DNA of 64,000 nt from Granulosicoccus sp947495035 (GTDB lineage Bacteria; Pseudomonadota; Gammaproteobacteria; Granulosicoccales; Granulosicoccaceae). The translations under genes were made by a program, and so were the position numbers. The stretch lies in the NCBI RefSeq assembly GCF_050589605.1, contig NZ_JBNGOO010000013.1. The stretch is one strand, 5' to 3'. Below, piece after piece: positions 49,795-59,331 of the stretch. Every line of letters begins with the position of its first letter. The first letter of the stretch is position 1. The notes under the pieces were generated by a model that was not told where the DNA came from, made no database searches, and saw only the letters and a program-made list of their open reading frames with translations.

Positions 49795-51282
49795 TCAGGG
49801 GTTTTCGAACACTTCAATGCGATTGTTGCGGCGTCGGCCGTCGGCCGTGTCGTTATCGAAGGCGGGCCGTTTGCCACCGAAAGAGCGTAGCAGCAGTCTT
49901 TCCTGGCTGATGCCCAGATTGACCAGATAAAGTCCGACACTGCGCAATCGCTGACGAGTCAGGGCGGATTGTTGCTGCTCGGTGCCGCTGTTGTCGGTAT
50001 GGGCCACGATCTCGATGGCGCTGTCGGGATGCTCATTGAGTGTTTGCGCCAGTCTGTCCAGAACCGCAAAGCTGCTGGCATCGAACTCCGCCGTACCGTC
50101 CTGGAATGTCACATCCGGTAGCAGGCCGGCGTACAGCGGGCAGCCTCGCGTATTGACAGGGTAGCCAGGTGTGGAATCCGGGCAGCGATCCCTGATGTCA
50201 TTGATGCCATCGCCATCACTGTCCGCATTCGGCAGTAGAGGGGCAATGGCTGCGGTGTTTGCAGCGGGTGGAATTGTCGGTGCTGAAACGTCACTGGCAG
50301 GAGCCTCAGGTTCGATCTGTTCGATTTCCTGCGTGTTGCCCAGGACCTCCACGGCGGGGTAGATGGTCTCGGCGCTTGGTGGCGCCGCATTGGCTGCCTG
50401 GTCGGCCGTGTCCTGCAGGGCCGTCAAGTCCAGTGGAGACTCGGAACTGCCAGGTCCCTGCTCAGGCGCGGTCACCCCCGGTGGGGGCAGTTCCGCAGAG
50501 ATATCCGGTATTGATGCAGTGGTCGATTCCGGTTGTGTGGAGGGCAGGGAACCGGGAGCGGCTGCCACATCGGGTTCCGGAGTCGGGTTCGAGGCAGGGC
50601 CGGGAATCGCGTCTGGCGCCGGCACCGGTTCGGCGACCGGATTGCTTGTCGGGGGGGTCACTGCCACGGGGGCGGATGGCACCACGGCAGGCGGTCTGAC
50701 AGGGGGGCGACTTCGATGACCACCGAAACGTGTCACCAGCGACAGACTCGCCGAGGCCGCGTCCGTTTCGTGATACATGGCTTCCAGGCGCATGCCCAGA
50801 TTGTGGGTGAAATAGGTTTCCAGCCCGGCGCCGACGCCGAAATAGACCGGTGCGTCATCATCCAGCGGCAGATCCGAGTCGCGATTCAGGAAGCCGAAGC
50901 CGAAGCGACCGTAGAACGACGTGCCGAACACGGCGCCGCGCTCGCGCCGGTCCCTTGAGTCGAAGAAGCGGTACAACAGGGAGGCATCGCCACCGACGTA
51001 GCTCGCGGTACTCTGGCCGTCATCGAAACTCGATTCGCCCAGTGAATACAGCTGGAACTGCCCGCTGCTGCGAGAATCGAAATCCTTCCCGAAAAAGATC
51101 GTGCCCAACTGGCCGTTCTTGTCGTCTACATCAACCGACGAATCGCTGGCTTCAGGCTGCAGTACCGACATGCCACCACCGATACCGATGTACCACTGGT
51201 CACTCAGTGCAGCGAATGCGGTACCGGAGAGGCTGATCAGCAGGCCGGCAGCAACTGCCTTGTATGCGAATTTCTTGGGCAC
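49795..51282 (-). CDS. OmpA-family protein with thrombospondin type 3 motif
   Basis: GTG 51282 is chosen because a typical signal peptide follows (cleavage after TAFA, near A24); the frame is open to 51378. The 495-residue product has an N-terminal outer-membrane barrel domain (about 28-200, YIGIGGGMSVLQPE to SLSLVTRFGG), a long proline/alanine-rich acidic linker (about 205-375), one thrombospondin-type-3-like calcium segment (DSDGDGINDIRDRCPDSTPG) and a C-terminal OmpA domain with HTDNSG, RQRLRSVGLYLV and RRRNNRIEV. It resembles OprF-like anchors. It lies between hemB upstream and a CPBP gene downstream on the same strand. Confidence 0.9.
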   Translation of the reverse strand: MPKKFAYKAVAAGLLISLSGTAFAALSDQWYIGIGGGMSVLQPEASDSSVDVDDKNGQLGTIFFGKDFDSRSSGQFQLYSLGESSFDDGQSTASYVGGDASLLYRFFDSRDRRERGAVFGTSFYGRFGFGFLNRDSDLPLDDDAPVYFGVGAGLETYFTHNLGMRLEAMYHETDAASASLSLVTRFGGHRSRPPVRPPAVVPSAPVAVTPPTSNPVAEPVPAPDAIPGPASNPTPEPDVAAAPGSLPSTQPESTTASIPDISAELPPPGVTAPEQGPGSSESPLDLTALQDTADQAANAAPPSAETIYPAVEVLGNTQEIEQIEPEAPASDVSAPTIPPAANTAAIAPLLPNADSDGDGINDIRDRCPDSTPGYPVNTRGCPLYAGLLPDVTFQDGTAEFDASSFAVLDRLAQTLNEHPDSAIEIVAHTDNSGTEQQQSALTRQRLRSVGLYLVNLGISQERLLLRSFGGKRPAFDNDTADGRRRNNRIEVFENP

Positions 51283-51340
51283 GAGTCTCGATTCGTCTTG
51301 TGTCGGGTCGTGAACACAATGATAGTGGGATTGATGATTC

Positions 51341-52363
51341 TCAGCAGTTCTTGAGCCATTTGGCGACGTCGTGCGCATAATAGCTTAGAACTGCGTCACA
51401 TCCTGAGCGGCGAAATGCCATCATGGTTTCCATGACAATCGCCTTTTCATCAATCCAGCCTTGTTGAGCGGCGGCCTTGATCATGGCGTACTCACCGCTG
51501 ACGTGATAGGCATACGTTGGCACGGCGAAGGTATCACGGGCGCGTCGGACGATATCCAGATAGGGCAGACCGGGCTTGACCATGATCATGTCTGCCCCCT
51601 CCTGCAAGTCGGCAGCAATTTCATGCATGGCCTCATTGCTGTTGGCCGGATCCATCTGATAGGAATTCTTGGTCGATTTGCCCAGCGCTGCGGAAGCCCC
51701 CACGGCATCACGAAAGGGTCCATAGAAGGATGAGGCATATTTGGCGGCGTAGCTCAGGATTCGGGTATGCCGGAAATCCGCGGCTTCCAGGGCTTCTCGA
51801 ATGGCGCCGATGCGACCATCCATCATGTCGGACGGGGCGACGATATCGGCGCCGGCTTCGGCATGGGACAGGGCCTGACGGACCAGTGCATCGACCGTTT
51901 CGTCATTCATGATGTAGCCTTCGTCGTTCATCAGGCCGTCGTGGCCATGTGGCGAGTAAGGGTCCAGAGCAATATCGGTGATGATACCCAGCTCGGGCAG
52001 TTCGGCCTTGAGAGCCCGGACGGCTCGCTGCAGCAGACCATCGGCGTTCCAGGCACCGCTGCAATCGTCCGTCTTGGCGCTGTCCTCGGTTACCGGGAAC
52101 AGGGCGATGGCCGGGACTCCCAGCGCATGCAGATCGGCGGCGGCTTCCAGCAGCAGATCGATGCTGAGTCGATCGACACCGGGCATGGACGGAACACTCT
52201 GGCGCTGCCCTTCACCATCGATGATGAAGTAAGGCTGGATCAACATGTCTGCAGTGACATGATTCTCCTGCATCAGGCGTCGACTGAAGGTGTCTCGCCG
52301 CATGCGACGCGGCCGGTTGCCGGGAAACGGGGCTCTGACCCCGAACATTGCGTTGTTGCTCAC
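51341..52363 (-). CDS. hemB: Delta-aminolevulinic acid dehydratase (porphobilinogen synthase)
   Basis: A 340-residue enzyme that condenses two 5-aminolevulinate molecules to porphobilinogen in heme synthesis. It has the family segments VPAIALFPV, the catalytic lysine regions (SYAAKYASSFYGPFR and MVKPGLPYLD), and ADIVAPSDMMDGRI. The metal-site region reads DIALDPYSPHGHDG, with aspartate and histidine in place of the three cysteines of zinc-dependent HemB, so this is the cysteine-free, magnesium-type enzyme. The gene is transcribed towards the OmpA gene, 58 bases away. Confidence 0.97.
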   Translation of the reverse strand: MSNNAMFGVRAPFPGNRPRRMRRDTFSRRLMQENHVTADMLIQPYFIIDGEGQRQSVPSMPGVDRLSIDLLLEAAADLHALGVPAIALFPVTEDSAKTDDCSGAWNADGLLQRAVRALKAELPELGIITDIALDPYSPHGHDGLMNDEGYIMNDETVDALVRQALSHAEAGADIVAPSDMMDGRIGAIREALEAADFRHTRILSYAAKYASSFYGPFRDAVGASAALGKSTKNSYQMDPANSNEAMHEIAADLQEGADMIMVKPGLPYLDIVRRARDTFAVPTYAYHVSGEYAMIKAAAQQGWIDEKAIVMETMMAFRRSGCDAVLSYYAHDVAKWLKNC

Positions 52364-52594
52364 TGTGTCGATTGTCCGAAATTGATTGGGAAAGTCAGTG
52401 CCACCGGTATCATTGCCATGAACGGTGAATTGCCTTGTGCATGTGGCAGATGTTCAGGCGTCGCGTTACCATTCGCGCAAGAATGACTAACTTAGCCTGA
52501 ATCAGTTCACTTGTCTTGATTCTGTCTTGCCCATGAGCCATGACTTGTCGGCAGAATGGTCTGACTCACTCTCTCCGGTATCCGGTAGGCCCCC

Positions 52595-53317
52595 ATGAAT
52601 CCCATTACAAAGGCAATTATCGCCTGTGCGACAGTCTGTATTGCATTGTATTTCCTGGTAGCCGAGTTTCTGGGTGGTACTGAAAACCTGAATGAGTCTC
52701 TGGACGTGAAGTCACTGGCCTATACGCGCGAGGAGGAGAGTCAGGCGAAGAGCGTGGAAAGACCACAACGGGCTGCACCGTTGCCGGAACCGACGGAAAA
52801 GGCGCCGGAGCGCGATCAGAGCGTGCAACGAATAGACGCTAACTCCGTGCTGCCCAGGTCGGCTGCCGAGCCAGAAGATTCTGGCGACCAGACCAGGGAA
52901 AACGGGGGGGCCGAGGAGGGCAACGGCACGGTTGCGCAGGAGAGTCAGATGAGCAGTGGTGAGGCACTGCTGAAGGAGGTGTTGGGTATCGACGAGCCTC
53001 CGCCGCCGGTGCGGGCGGTGGACGTATCCTATCGTTTGCCCGAGAATTGTGAAGCCAGCGGTGTTGTGCTGGCGCCGGTAGCGGTACAGTATCGCTTCGA
53101 ATCGCCCACCATCACGGGGGCAAGTCTGCAAGAGCTCCAACTGCTGATGAGCGAATACCGGCGCTGTGACGGAGGGGAATTCCAGTTCGCCCACAATCCG
53201 CTGGGCAAGGAAGATGCCACGCCGCCATTGATGCAGAGGCGACTCGACGAACTCAAGTATTTCTTCCTGCAAAACAGAGTGCCGAAAACGGCGCTGAGAT
53301 TCCCTGACGATTCATGA
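52595..53317 (+). CDS. Single-pass membrane protein of unknown function
   Basis: A 240-residue protein. One N-terminal membrane helix (about 6-26) is followed by a long acidic, low-complexity region (about 40-125, rich in E, P, Q, D), a proline cluster (EPPPPVRAV near 134) and a C-terminal domain of about 95 residues with the segment LPENCEASGVVLAPVAVQYRFES and a helix ending RRLDELKYFFLQNRV, loosely like the helix of OmpA C-domains. I do not recognise a family. It looks like an inner-membrane-anchored periplasmic protein. Its stop overlaps aroE (ATGA), so the two are coupled; the product may be unrelated to aromatic synthesis. Confidence 0.7.
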   Translation: MNPITKAIIACATVCIALYFLVAEFLGGTENLNESLDVKSLAYTREEESQAKSVERPQRAAPLPEPTEKAPERDQSVQRIDANSVLPRSAAEPEDSGDQTRENGGAEEGNGTVAQESQMSSGEALLKEVLGIDEPPPPVRAVDVSYRLPENCEASGVVLAPVAVQYRFESPTITGASLQELQLLMSEYRRCDGGEFQFAHNPLGKEDATPPLMQRRLDELKYFFLQNRVPKTALRFPDDS

Positions 53318-54138
53318 TTAACCGATATACAGTGATTGGCCAGCCGATCGCACACAGCCTGTCGCCTGTCGTGCATCAGTTGTTTGGTGAGCTGACACAA
53401 CGCCGGATCCACTATACCCGCACGGAAGCGAGTCCGGAGACCTTCGCGCAGACGGTCATCGACTGGCAGCGTTCGGGGGCACAAGGCTGCAATGTCACGG
53501 CGCCCTTCAAGGAACTGGCCGTAGAGGTGTGCGAACGGCTCAGTCCGAATGCCCGACGCGCCGGCTCGGTCAATACCATTCACATGCACCGTGACGGCAA
53601 ACGGGTCGGCCACAATACCGATGGCCTGGGACTGGTGGCCGATATCGTCGTCAATCAGCGTCGCCCACTCGAGTCGAAACGTGTCCTGTTGCTGGGGGCT
53701 GGTGGTGCAGCACGTGGTGTCATGGCACCGCTGTTGGCCAAGCAGCCTGCACTGCTGCATGTGGCCAATCGCACGGCGTCAAAGGCCGAACAGCTGGCAT
53801 CGCTGTTCGAGGACCTTGGACCGGTGAGTGGCGGCGGTTTCGAGCAGCTTGACGGTGAACCGGTTTTCGATGTGATCATCAATGCGACCACGGTGAGCAT
53901 GAACGGTGGCATGCCTCCGCTGCCAGATGGGATTGCCTCGCATCACAGCCTGGCCTATGACATGACCTATGGCCGGCAGGACACGCCTTTCATGAGCTGG
54001 AGCAAGTCCTGCGGTGCAACAGCCTGTAACGGTCTGGGCATGTTGGTCGAGCAGGCCGCCGAGTCCTTTCTGATCTGGGAGGGGGTTCGCCCCAAGACCC
54101 GCATGGCCTTTCCACGCTTGCGCGAACTGTTATCCTGA
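53314..54138 (+). CDS. aroE: Shikimate dehydrogenase (NADP+)
   Basis: A 274-residue enzyme that reduces 3-dehydroshikimate with NADPH. It has the start YTVIGQPIAHSLSPVVHQ, the shikimate-site segments CNVTAPFKE (with the catalytic lysine) and GHNTDGLGL, the NADP fold VLLLGAGGAARGVM, NRTASKAEQL and the C-terminal CNGLGMLVEQAAESFLIWEG. It overlaps the upstream gene by four bases. The DUF192 gene starts five bases later. Confidence 0.97.
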   Translation: MINRYTVIGQPIAHSLSPVVHQLFGELTQRRIHYTRTEASPETFAQTVIDWQRSGAQGCNVTAPFKELAVEVCERLSPNARRAGSVNTIHMHRDGKRVGHNTDGLGLVADIVVNQRRPLESKRVLLLGAGGAARGVMAPLLAKQPALLHVANRTASKAEQLASLFEDLGPVSGGGFEQLDGEPVFDVIINATTVSMNGGMPPLPDGIASHHSLAYDMTYGRQDTPFMSWSKSCGATACNGLGMLVEQAAESFLIWEGVRPKTRMAFPRLRELLS

Positions 54139-54143
54139 TTCTC

Positions 54144-54674
54144 ATGCGAAAGACACCTCTGCGACACGATCACATCATTGCCGTTGAATCTGCTCGACCG
54201 TGGATTCGCGCCAACAGTGGTATCTGGCGTCTGACCACGGTGCTGGTGGCGCTGGTCGCCACCCTGTGTCTGGTGTTTGCCGCGCACCTTCCTGCCAGAG
54301 CAGACAGTGCGCAGCCACGCCTGCCAAGTGTCAGTCTGCTGATTGACGGCAAGGCCATGAACGCCGAGGTGGCCGCCACCAGTCAACAGCGCTACATGGG
54401 CTTGAGCTTTCGCCGCTCCATGGGGGAGGACGAAGGCATGCTGTTCGTCTACGAGGGCGAAAGGCCACTGACCTTCACCATGCGCAACACACTGATTCCC
54501 CTGTCCATCGCGTTCATTTCCGAAGACATGGTCATCAACGAGATTCACGACATGAATGTCGGGCCCAATCAGCTGTTCGATTCCAGAGCGCCTGCAAAAT
54601 TTGCGCTGGAAGTGAATCAGGGCTGGTTCGAACGCAATGGCATAGAAGCGGGTGCGCAGATCGTCATGCAATGA
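54144..54674 (+). CDS. DUF192-family protein
   Basis: A 176-residue protein. A basic N-terminal stretch is followed by a hydrophobic segment (about 29-48) that may be a membrane anchor or an uncleaved signal. The DUF192 domain has the pattern EVAATSQQRYMGLSFRRSMGEDEGMLFVY, TFTMRNTLIPLSIAFI and ALEVNQGWFERNGI. These proteins are common in proteobacteria and their role is not known. It follows aroE by five bases and is probably co-transcribed. Confidence 0.88.
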   Translation: MRKTPLRHDHIIAVESARPWIRANSGIWRLTTVLVALVATLCLVFAAHLPARADSAQPRLPSVSLLIDGKAMNAEVAATSQQRYMGLSFRRSMGEDEGMLFVYEGERPLTFTMRNTLIPLSIAFISEDMVINEIHDMNVGPNQLFDSRAPAKFALEVNQGWFERNGIEAGAQIVMQ

Positions 54675-54724
54675 CGTGATGCGGTAGCATGTCTACCTGA
54701 TCATTTCTTGCAGGAAAGCACATC

Positions 54725-55582
54725 GTGTCCACCGACAATCCGATTCTCACCTTCCACGGCGGCGAATGGCAGAAGGGCAGTGTCCCCATCATGCGTTCGG
54801 CTGATCATGCAACCTGGTTGGGCACCCTGGTATTCGATGGTGCCCGACAGTTCGACGGCGTCGTTCCCGACCTGGCGCCTCATTGCGAGCGGGTCAATCA
54901 ATCCGCCCTGAGCCTGGGCATGAACCCGACCCTGACCAGCGAGGCGATTGTCGAACGCGTCAACGAAGGTCTGGCGCAATTCCACAAGGATGCCGCGATC
55001 TACATTCGCCCCATGTACTGGTCTACCGGGTATGGCGATGGATTCATCTCGGCCGATCCGGACTCCACCGACTTCTGCCTGTGTCTGCAGGAGATTCCGA
55101 TGCCGCCTGCGGCCAATGCTGCCAGACTGACCACGACAAGCTTTCGCAGGCCCACGTTGGATGTGGCGACGGTCAATGCCAAGGCGGCCTGCCTCTATCC
55201 CAACAATGCGCGCATGATGCGAGAAGCGGTCAGCAAGGGCTTCACCAATGCGCTGGTGTGCGACACGCTGGGCAATGTGGCAGAGTCTGCCACCAGCAAT
55301 GTGTTCATGGTGCGCGATGGAGAAGTCTTCACTCCGGTTCCCAACGGCACTTTTCTGGATGGCATCACACGTCGACGCATCATGGGGCTACTGCGCGAAG
55401 CGGGCGTCAAGGTGCATGAGTCGGTGCTGCGTATCGAGGATTTCCATGCCGCCGATGAAGTGTTCCTGACCGGCAATCTGGCCAAGGTCACACCTGTCAT
55501 TGCCTTCGATGACACACAATACGAGATTGGCCCTGTCACCCAGCAGGCACGCAGCGCTTACATGGATTGGGCACACTCATGA
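54725..55582 (+). CDS. Class IV PLP-dependent aminotransferase (branched-chain type)
   Basis: A 285-residue fold-type IV aminotransferase starting at GTG 54725. The PLP lysine is K153 in VNAKAACLYPNNARM, and the phosphate-binding segment is in the C-terminal part (ATSNVFMVRDG, FLDGITRRRI and DEVFLTGNLAKVTPV). It resembles branched-chain amino-acid aminotransferase proteins of the IlvE group, although D-alanine and 4-amino-4-deoxychorismate enzymes share the fold. The motif set and length favour an IlvE-like enzyme of a subgroup distinct from E. coli IlvE. Its stop overlaps the start of the aldo-keto reductase gene (ATGA). Confidence 0.85.
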   Translation: MSTDNPILTFHGGEWQKGSVPIMRSADHATWLGTLVFDGARQFDGVVPDLAPHCERVNQSALSLGMNPTLTSEAIVERVNEGLAQFHKDAAIYIRPMYWSTGYGDGFISADPDSTDFCLCLQEIPMPPAANAARLTTTSFRRPTLDVATVNAKAACLYPNNARMMREAVSKGFTNALVCDTLGNVAESATSNVFMVRDGEVFTPVPNGTFLDGITRRRIMGLLREAGVKVHESVLRIEDFHAADEVFLTGNLAKVTPVIAFDDTQYEIGPVTQQARSAYMDWAHS

Positions 55583-56622
55583 AGATGCTACCGTTGGGAC
55601 GGACCGATACACTGGTCAGCGAAATCTGCCTGGGCAGCATGACCTGGGGCACCCAGAATACCTTTGCGGAAGCGGCCGAACAGATCGACTGCGCGCTGGA
55701 CCACGGTGTCAATTTCATCGATACCGCCGAGATGTATCCCACCACGCCGTTGACGGCAGAGACACTGGGCGACACGGAAACCATCATCGGGCAGTGGGTG
55801 GCGCAATCGGGCAAGCGCGACCGGATGGTGCTGGCCACCAAGGTGACAGGCAAGGGCAAGGAATGGATGTACGGTGGCAAGGACATCACCCCCGAGAAAA
55901 TCCGCGTGTCCGTCGAACGCAGCCTGAAGCGGCTGCAGACCGATCGCATCGATCTGTATCAACTGCATTGGCCGAATCGCGGCAGCTATGCGTTTCGACA
56001 GAACTGGACCTACGACCCGACTGCCCAGCAGACCGACAAGGTGCTGGACAACATGCACGAGGTGCTGCGCGAACTGGATGCACAGGTCAAGGCCGGACGC
56101 ATCCTGCATGTCGGCCTGTCGAATGAAAGCGCCTGGGGCACGGCGCAGTACCTGCGCATTGCCGAGCGTGAGAATCTGCCTCGCGTGGTGAGTATTCAGA
56201 ACGAATACAATCTGATGAATCGCCTGTTCGACCTGGACATGGCGGAGCTGTCGCACCATGAGAACGTCGGACTGCTGACCTATTCGCCGCTGGCTGCCGG
56301 CATGCTCAGCGGCAAGTACAGTGACGGTACGATCCCCGATGGCTCACGTCGCAGCATGAACGAGGCGCTTGGTGGTCGTTACTCGGAGCGCAGTGCACAG
56401 GTCTGCAACCGCTATGTGGCACTGGCACGCGAACACGGTCTGGATCCGTCGCAGATGGCACTGGCCTTCTGCATGGGCCGTCCCTTCATGACCTCCACCA
56501 TCATCGGTGCAACCACCATGGATCAGCTTCGCAACAATCTTGCGGCGACCTCCCTCGAACTCAGTGATGAGGTCAAGGCGGGTATCCATGCCATCTATCT
56601 TGATCACCCGGTACCCATGTAG
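55579..56622 (+). CDS. NADP(H)-dependent aldo-keto reductase, Tas-like
   Basis: A 347-residue TIM-barrel reductase. The catalytic tetrad is visible: D and Y in FIDTAEMYPT, K in VLATKVTG and H in YQLHWPNRG. The SNESAWGTAQYLRIAE and IQNEYNLMNRLFDLDMAE segments match the Tas subfamily, named for its effect on tyrosine requirement in E. coli. The substrate is unknown. It overlaps the aminotransferase gene by four bases and precedes the nitroreductase by four, so the three form a unit. Confidence 0.88.
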   Translation: MKMLPLGRTDTLVSEICLGSMTWGTQNTFAEAAEQIDCALDHGVNFIDTAEMYPTTPLTAETLGDTETIIGQWVAQSGKRDRMVLATKVTGKGKEWMYGGKDITPEKIRVSVERSLKRLQTDRIDLYQLHWPNRGSYAFRQNWTYDPTAQQTDKVLDNMHEVLRELDAQVKAGRILHVGLSNESAWGTAQYLRIAERENLPRVVSIQNEYNLMNRLFDLDMAELSHHENVGLLTYSPLAAGMLSGKYSDGTIPDGSRRSMNEALGGRYSERSAQVCNRYVALAREHGLDPSQMALAFCMGRPFMTSTIIGATTMDQLRNNLAATSLELSDEVKAGIHAIYLDHPVPM

Positions 56623-56626
56623 TCCC

Positions 56627-57379
56627 ATGAATAAAACTCCAAGCAATCCTGTCATCGAACTGTTGCAGGCTCATCGCTCGATTCGCAAGTTCGAGGATCG
56701 CATCGTCGACGACGAGGTGGTACGCGAGATCGTGGCCTGCGGACAGGCCGCTGCAACCTCCAGCAATGTGCAGGCAGTCAGCGTCATTCAGGTGAAATCA
56801 CCGGAAAAACGTCAGCGTCTGGCCGAGCTGGCGGGTGGTCAGGCCTATGTCGCCAGTGCCGGGGCCTTTCTGGTGTACTGTGCCGATCTGCATCGACCGG
56901 CTGCGGCCTGTGCGGCTCAAGGGGGGGAGTTCGAACCGGGCATGACCGAGCATTTCATGATTGCCACCATCGATGTCGCCTTGTCGGCCCAGACGGCGGT
57001 GATTGCGGCCGAGTCACTGGGACTGGGTATCTGCTACATCGGAGGCCTGCGCAACAATCCGGCCGAAGTTGCCGAGCTGCTGGGTCTGCCCGAGCAGGTG
57101 TATCCGGTATTCGGACTGTGTCTGGGCCATCCGGCACAGGATCCTGAAGTCAAGCCGCGACTGGCCGTCGATGCGGTGCTGATGCAGGAAGTCTATGATG
57201 CCGACGCGCAGTCTGCGCATGTGGCAGCCTACGACGAGGCCCTGTCGCAGTACTATCTGTCACGTACCGGTGGCAACAAGGACAGCAACTGGAGTCGCGA
57301 GATGAAGGCGCTGGTCGGCAAGGAATCACGGCCGCATATGCGAGGCTTTCTGGCCGATCGCGGATTCACGATGCGCTGA
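56627..57379 (+). CDS. NfsA-family flavin nitroreductase
   Basis: A 250-residue FMN-dependent oxidoreductase. It has the family start VIELLQAHRSIRKFEDRIVDDEV, the RSIR motif that binds FMN, a GQAAATSSNVQAVSVI segment, GLGICYIGGLRNNPAEVAELLGLP, and the SQYYLSRTGGNKDSNWSREM motif near the C-terminus of NfsA enzymes. It likely reduces quinones or nitroaromatics with NADPH. It follows the Tas-like gene after four bases. The downstream gene is on the opposite strand. Confidence 0.92.
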   Translation: MNKTPSNPVIELLQAHRSIRKFEDRIVDDEVVREIVACGQAAATSSNVQAVSVIQVKSPEKRQRLAELAGGQAYVASAGAFLVYCADLHRPAAACAAQGGEFEPGMTEHFMIATIDVALSAQTAVIAAESLGLGICYIGGLRNNPAEVAELLGLPEQVYPVFGLCLGHPAQDPEVKPRLAVDAVLMQEVYDADAQSAHVAAYDEALSQYYLSRTGGNKDSNWSREMKALVGKESRPHMRGFLADRGFTMR

Positions 57380-57393
57380 GGTGTCGCTGCGGC

Positions 57394-57424
57394 GTGCCGG
57401 TGCTGCTTGCAGCAAGACTGGCAC
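57394..57424. terminator. Possible hairpin between convergent genes
   Basis: An outer GTGCC/GGCAC pair (57394-57398 and 57420-57424) encloses an inner TGCTG-CTTG-CAGCA stem (57401-57414). It lies between the convergent nitroreductase and ABC ATPase genes. It is short and imperfect, with no T-run. Confidence 0.3.
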
Positions 57425-57462
57425 GGGATTTCTGCTTTCTGACAAATCAGGCAGGTGACACA

Positions 57463-58497
57463 CTAGGCGTGTCGCAGCGATTGCCCTTGCTGGTCAAAGC
57501 CATGCAGATGAGGCAGATCGAGCTGCAGTCCCAGAGAAACTCCGGGTTTCAGGCTTGTATTGCCCTTGCTGCGACAGAGCAGACGCCCGGCACCGGGCAC
57601 CTGGGCGTAGATGAAGGAATCCGCGCCCAGGCGCTCCACCACCTCGACCGTACCTTGCAGATGGCCGGCACCTGCATCGACCGGTGTCAGGTGTTCCGGT
57701 CGAATGCCCAACTGACTGGCTTCCGAGAGGAAGGCTGGCTGGCCCAGCGCTTGTGAGAGGACATTGATATCCATCAGGTTCATGGTGGGTGAGCCGATGA
57801 AGCGCGCGACGAACAGATTGGCCGGTGACTCGTAGAGTTCCATCGGCGTGCCTACTTGTTGCACGACGCCGCCATCGAGCACGACAATGCGGTCTGCCAG
57901 TGTCAGCGCCTCGACCTGATCATGCGTCACATACACCATGGTGGTGCCCAGTTGTTGATGCAGGCGGGCAATCTCCAGACGCATTTCCACCCGCAGTGCT
58001 GCATCCAGGTTCGACAGCGGTTCATCGAACAGGAAGGCGCTGGGATCTCGCACGATGGCACGTCCCATGGCAACACGCTGACGTTGCCCGCCCGAGAGCG
58101 CGCGAGGCAGACGTTTCAGAAGCCGATTCAATCCCAATACTTCGGCGGCCTGCTCGATCTTGCCACGCTTCTCCTCGTCGGGTCTGCCTTGTATTTCCAT
58201 GCTGAAGCCCATGTTGCGGGCAACATCCATATGTGGATAGAGCGCATAGGACTGGAACACCATGGCGATATCTCGATCACGTGGTGGCAGATCGTTCATG
58301 CGTTTTCCATCCATGCGAATTTCACCGCCGCTGATGCTTTCCAGTCCGGCAATCATGCGCAGCAATGTCGATTTGCCACAACCGGAAGGGCCCACCAATA
58401 CGATGAACTCGCCTTCTTCAAACGACAGGTTGACGTCGTTGATGACGGTGTCTGCACCAAAGCGCTTGTGCAGACTGTCTATGTCGATTCGGGCCAT
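57463..58497 (-). CDS. ATP-binding subunit of a CUT1-type ABC importer (UgpC/MalK-like)
   Basis: A 344-residue ATPase. Walker A is GPSGCGKST (near 37-45), the Q-loop is in VFQSYALYPHMDVARNMGF, the signature LSGGQRQR is near 135, Walker B is AFLFDEPLSNLDA, and the switch histidine is in VTHDQVEAL. The C-terminal 100 residues form the OB-like (TOBE) regulatory domain of MalK/UgpC ATPases. It is last in a six-gene unit with two permeases, a binding protein, a PLP enzyme and a GntR regulator. Confidence 0.94.
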   Translation of the reverse strand: MARIDIDSLHKRFGADTVINDVNLSFEEGEFIVLVGPSGCGKSTLLRMIAGLESISGGEIRMDGKRMNDLPPRDRDIAMVFQSYALYPHMDVARNMGFSMEIQGRPDEEKRGKIEQAAEVLGLNRLLKRLPRALSGGQRQRVAMGRAIVRDPSAFLFDEPLSNLDAALRVEMRLEIARLHQQLGTTMVYVTHDQVEALTLADRIVVLDGGVVQQVGTPMELYESPANLFVARFIGSPTMNLMDINVLSQALGQPAFLSEASQLGIRPEHLTPVDAGAGHLQGTVEVVERLGADSFIYAQVPGAGRLLCRSKGNTSLKPGVSLGLQLDLPHLHGFDQQGQSLRHA

Positions 58498-58506
58498 GAG
58501 CGGTTC

Positions 58507-59331
58507 TCAACCTTTGACGGCACCAGCGGTCAGACCCTGAACGAGGTAGCGCTGGATGAAGATGAAAAACAGACAGCTGGGGACCAGTGCCAGCACACCG
58601 GCTGCCATCATCTGCCCCCAGTCCACGGAAAACTTGGATACGAAGGTCAGCAGACCCACCGGAAACGTCATGCTGTCATTGGAATTGATCAGCATCAGGG
58701 CAAACAGCAGTTCGCTCCAGGCGGCCGTGAAGATGAAACCGAGGGTGGCGGCAAGACCGGGTAGCGTCAGCGGCAGAATGACCTTGCGGAAGGCCTGCAA
58801 TCGCGTACAGCCATCCATCATGGCCGCCTCATCCAGGTCCCTGGGGATGCCATCGAAGAAGGACTGCATCAGGAAGGTGGCGAATGGAATATTGAAGGCG
58901 GTGTAGACCACGATCAGGCTGGTCAGGGTGTTGAGCAATCCCAGTGAGGCCACGATCCTGTATATCGGGGCGATGATCATCAACAGGGGGAACATCTGCG
59001 TGATCAGCAGTATCACGACCACCAGTGATTTTCCCCGGAAGCGGAACCGGGAAAAGGCATAGCCGGCAGCGGCCGCGATGACGGTGGTCAAGGCGGCGCT
59101 GACCAGCGAGACCGTGACACTGTTGCGAAAGTACGCCATGAAATCCGAGGCGAAGATCACCGATCGAAAGTTCTCCAGCGTGATGCTGCCGGGCCACAGC
59201 GCCGTGCCCTGTGTGTAGATCAGCTTTTCCGGCGTGATGGCGATCTTCAACAGCCAGTACAGAGGAAACAGTGCGAAGAGCACATAGGCAGCGATCGCCA
59301 GATAGCGACTGCCGGTGAGAAATGTTTTCAT
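58507..59331 (-). CDS. CUT1-type ABC importer permease (MalG/UgpE-like)
   Basis: A 274-residue permease starting at ATG 59331; the open frame upstream runs in the partner gene and is not conserved. It has six helices and the EAA loop LDEAAMMDGCTRLQAFRKVILPLTLPG that contacts the ATPase. The opening segment LFALFPLYWLLKIAITP is typical of MalG-type permeases. It overlaps the other permease by four bases (ATGA) and precedes the ATPase gene with a nine-base gap. Confidence 0.93.
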   Translation of the reverse strand: MKTFLTGSRYLAIAAYVLFALFPLYWLLKIAITPEKLIYTQGTALWPGSITLENFRSVIFASDFMAYFRNSVTVSLVSAALTTVIAAAAGYAFSRFRFRGKSLVVVILLITQMFPLLMIIAPIYRIVASLGLLNTLTSLIVVYTAFNIPFATFLMQSFFDGIPRDLDEAAMMDGCTRLQAFRKVILPLTLPGLAATLGFIFTAAWSELLFALMLINSNDSMTFPVGLLTFVSKFSVDWGQMMAAGVLALVPSCLFFIFIQRYLVQGLTAGAVKG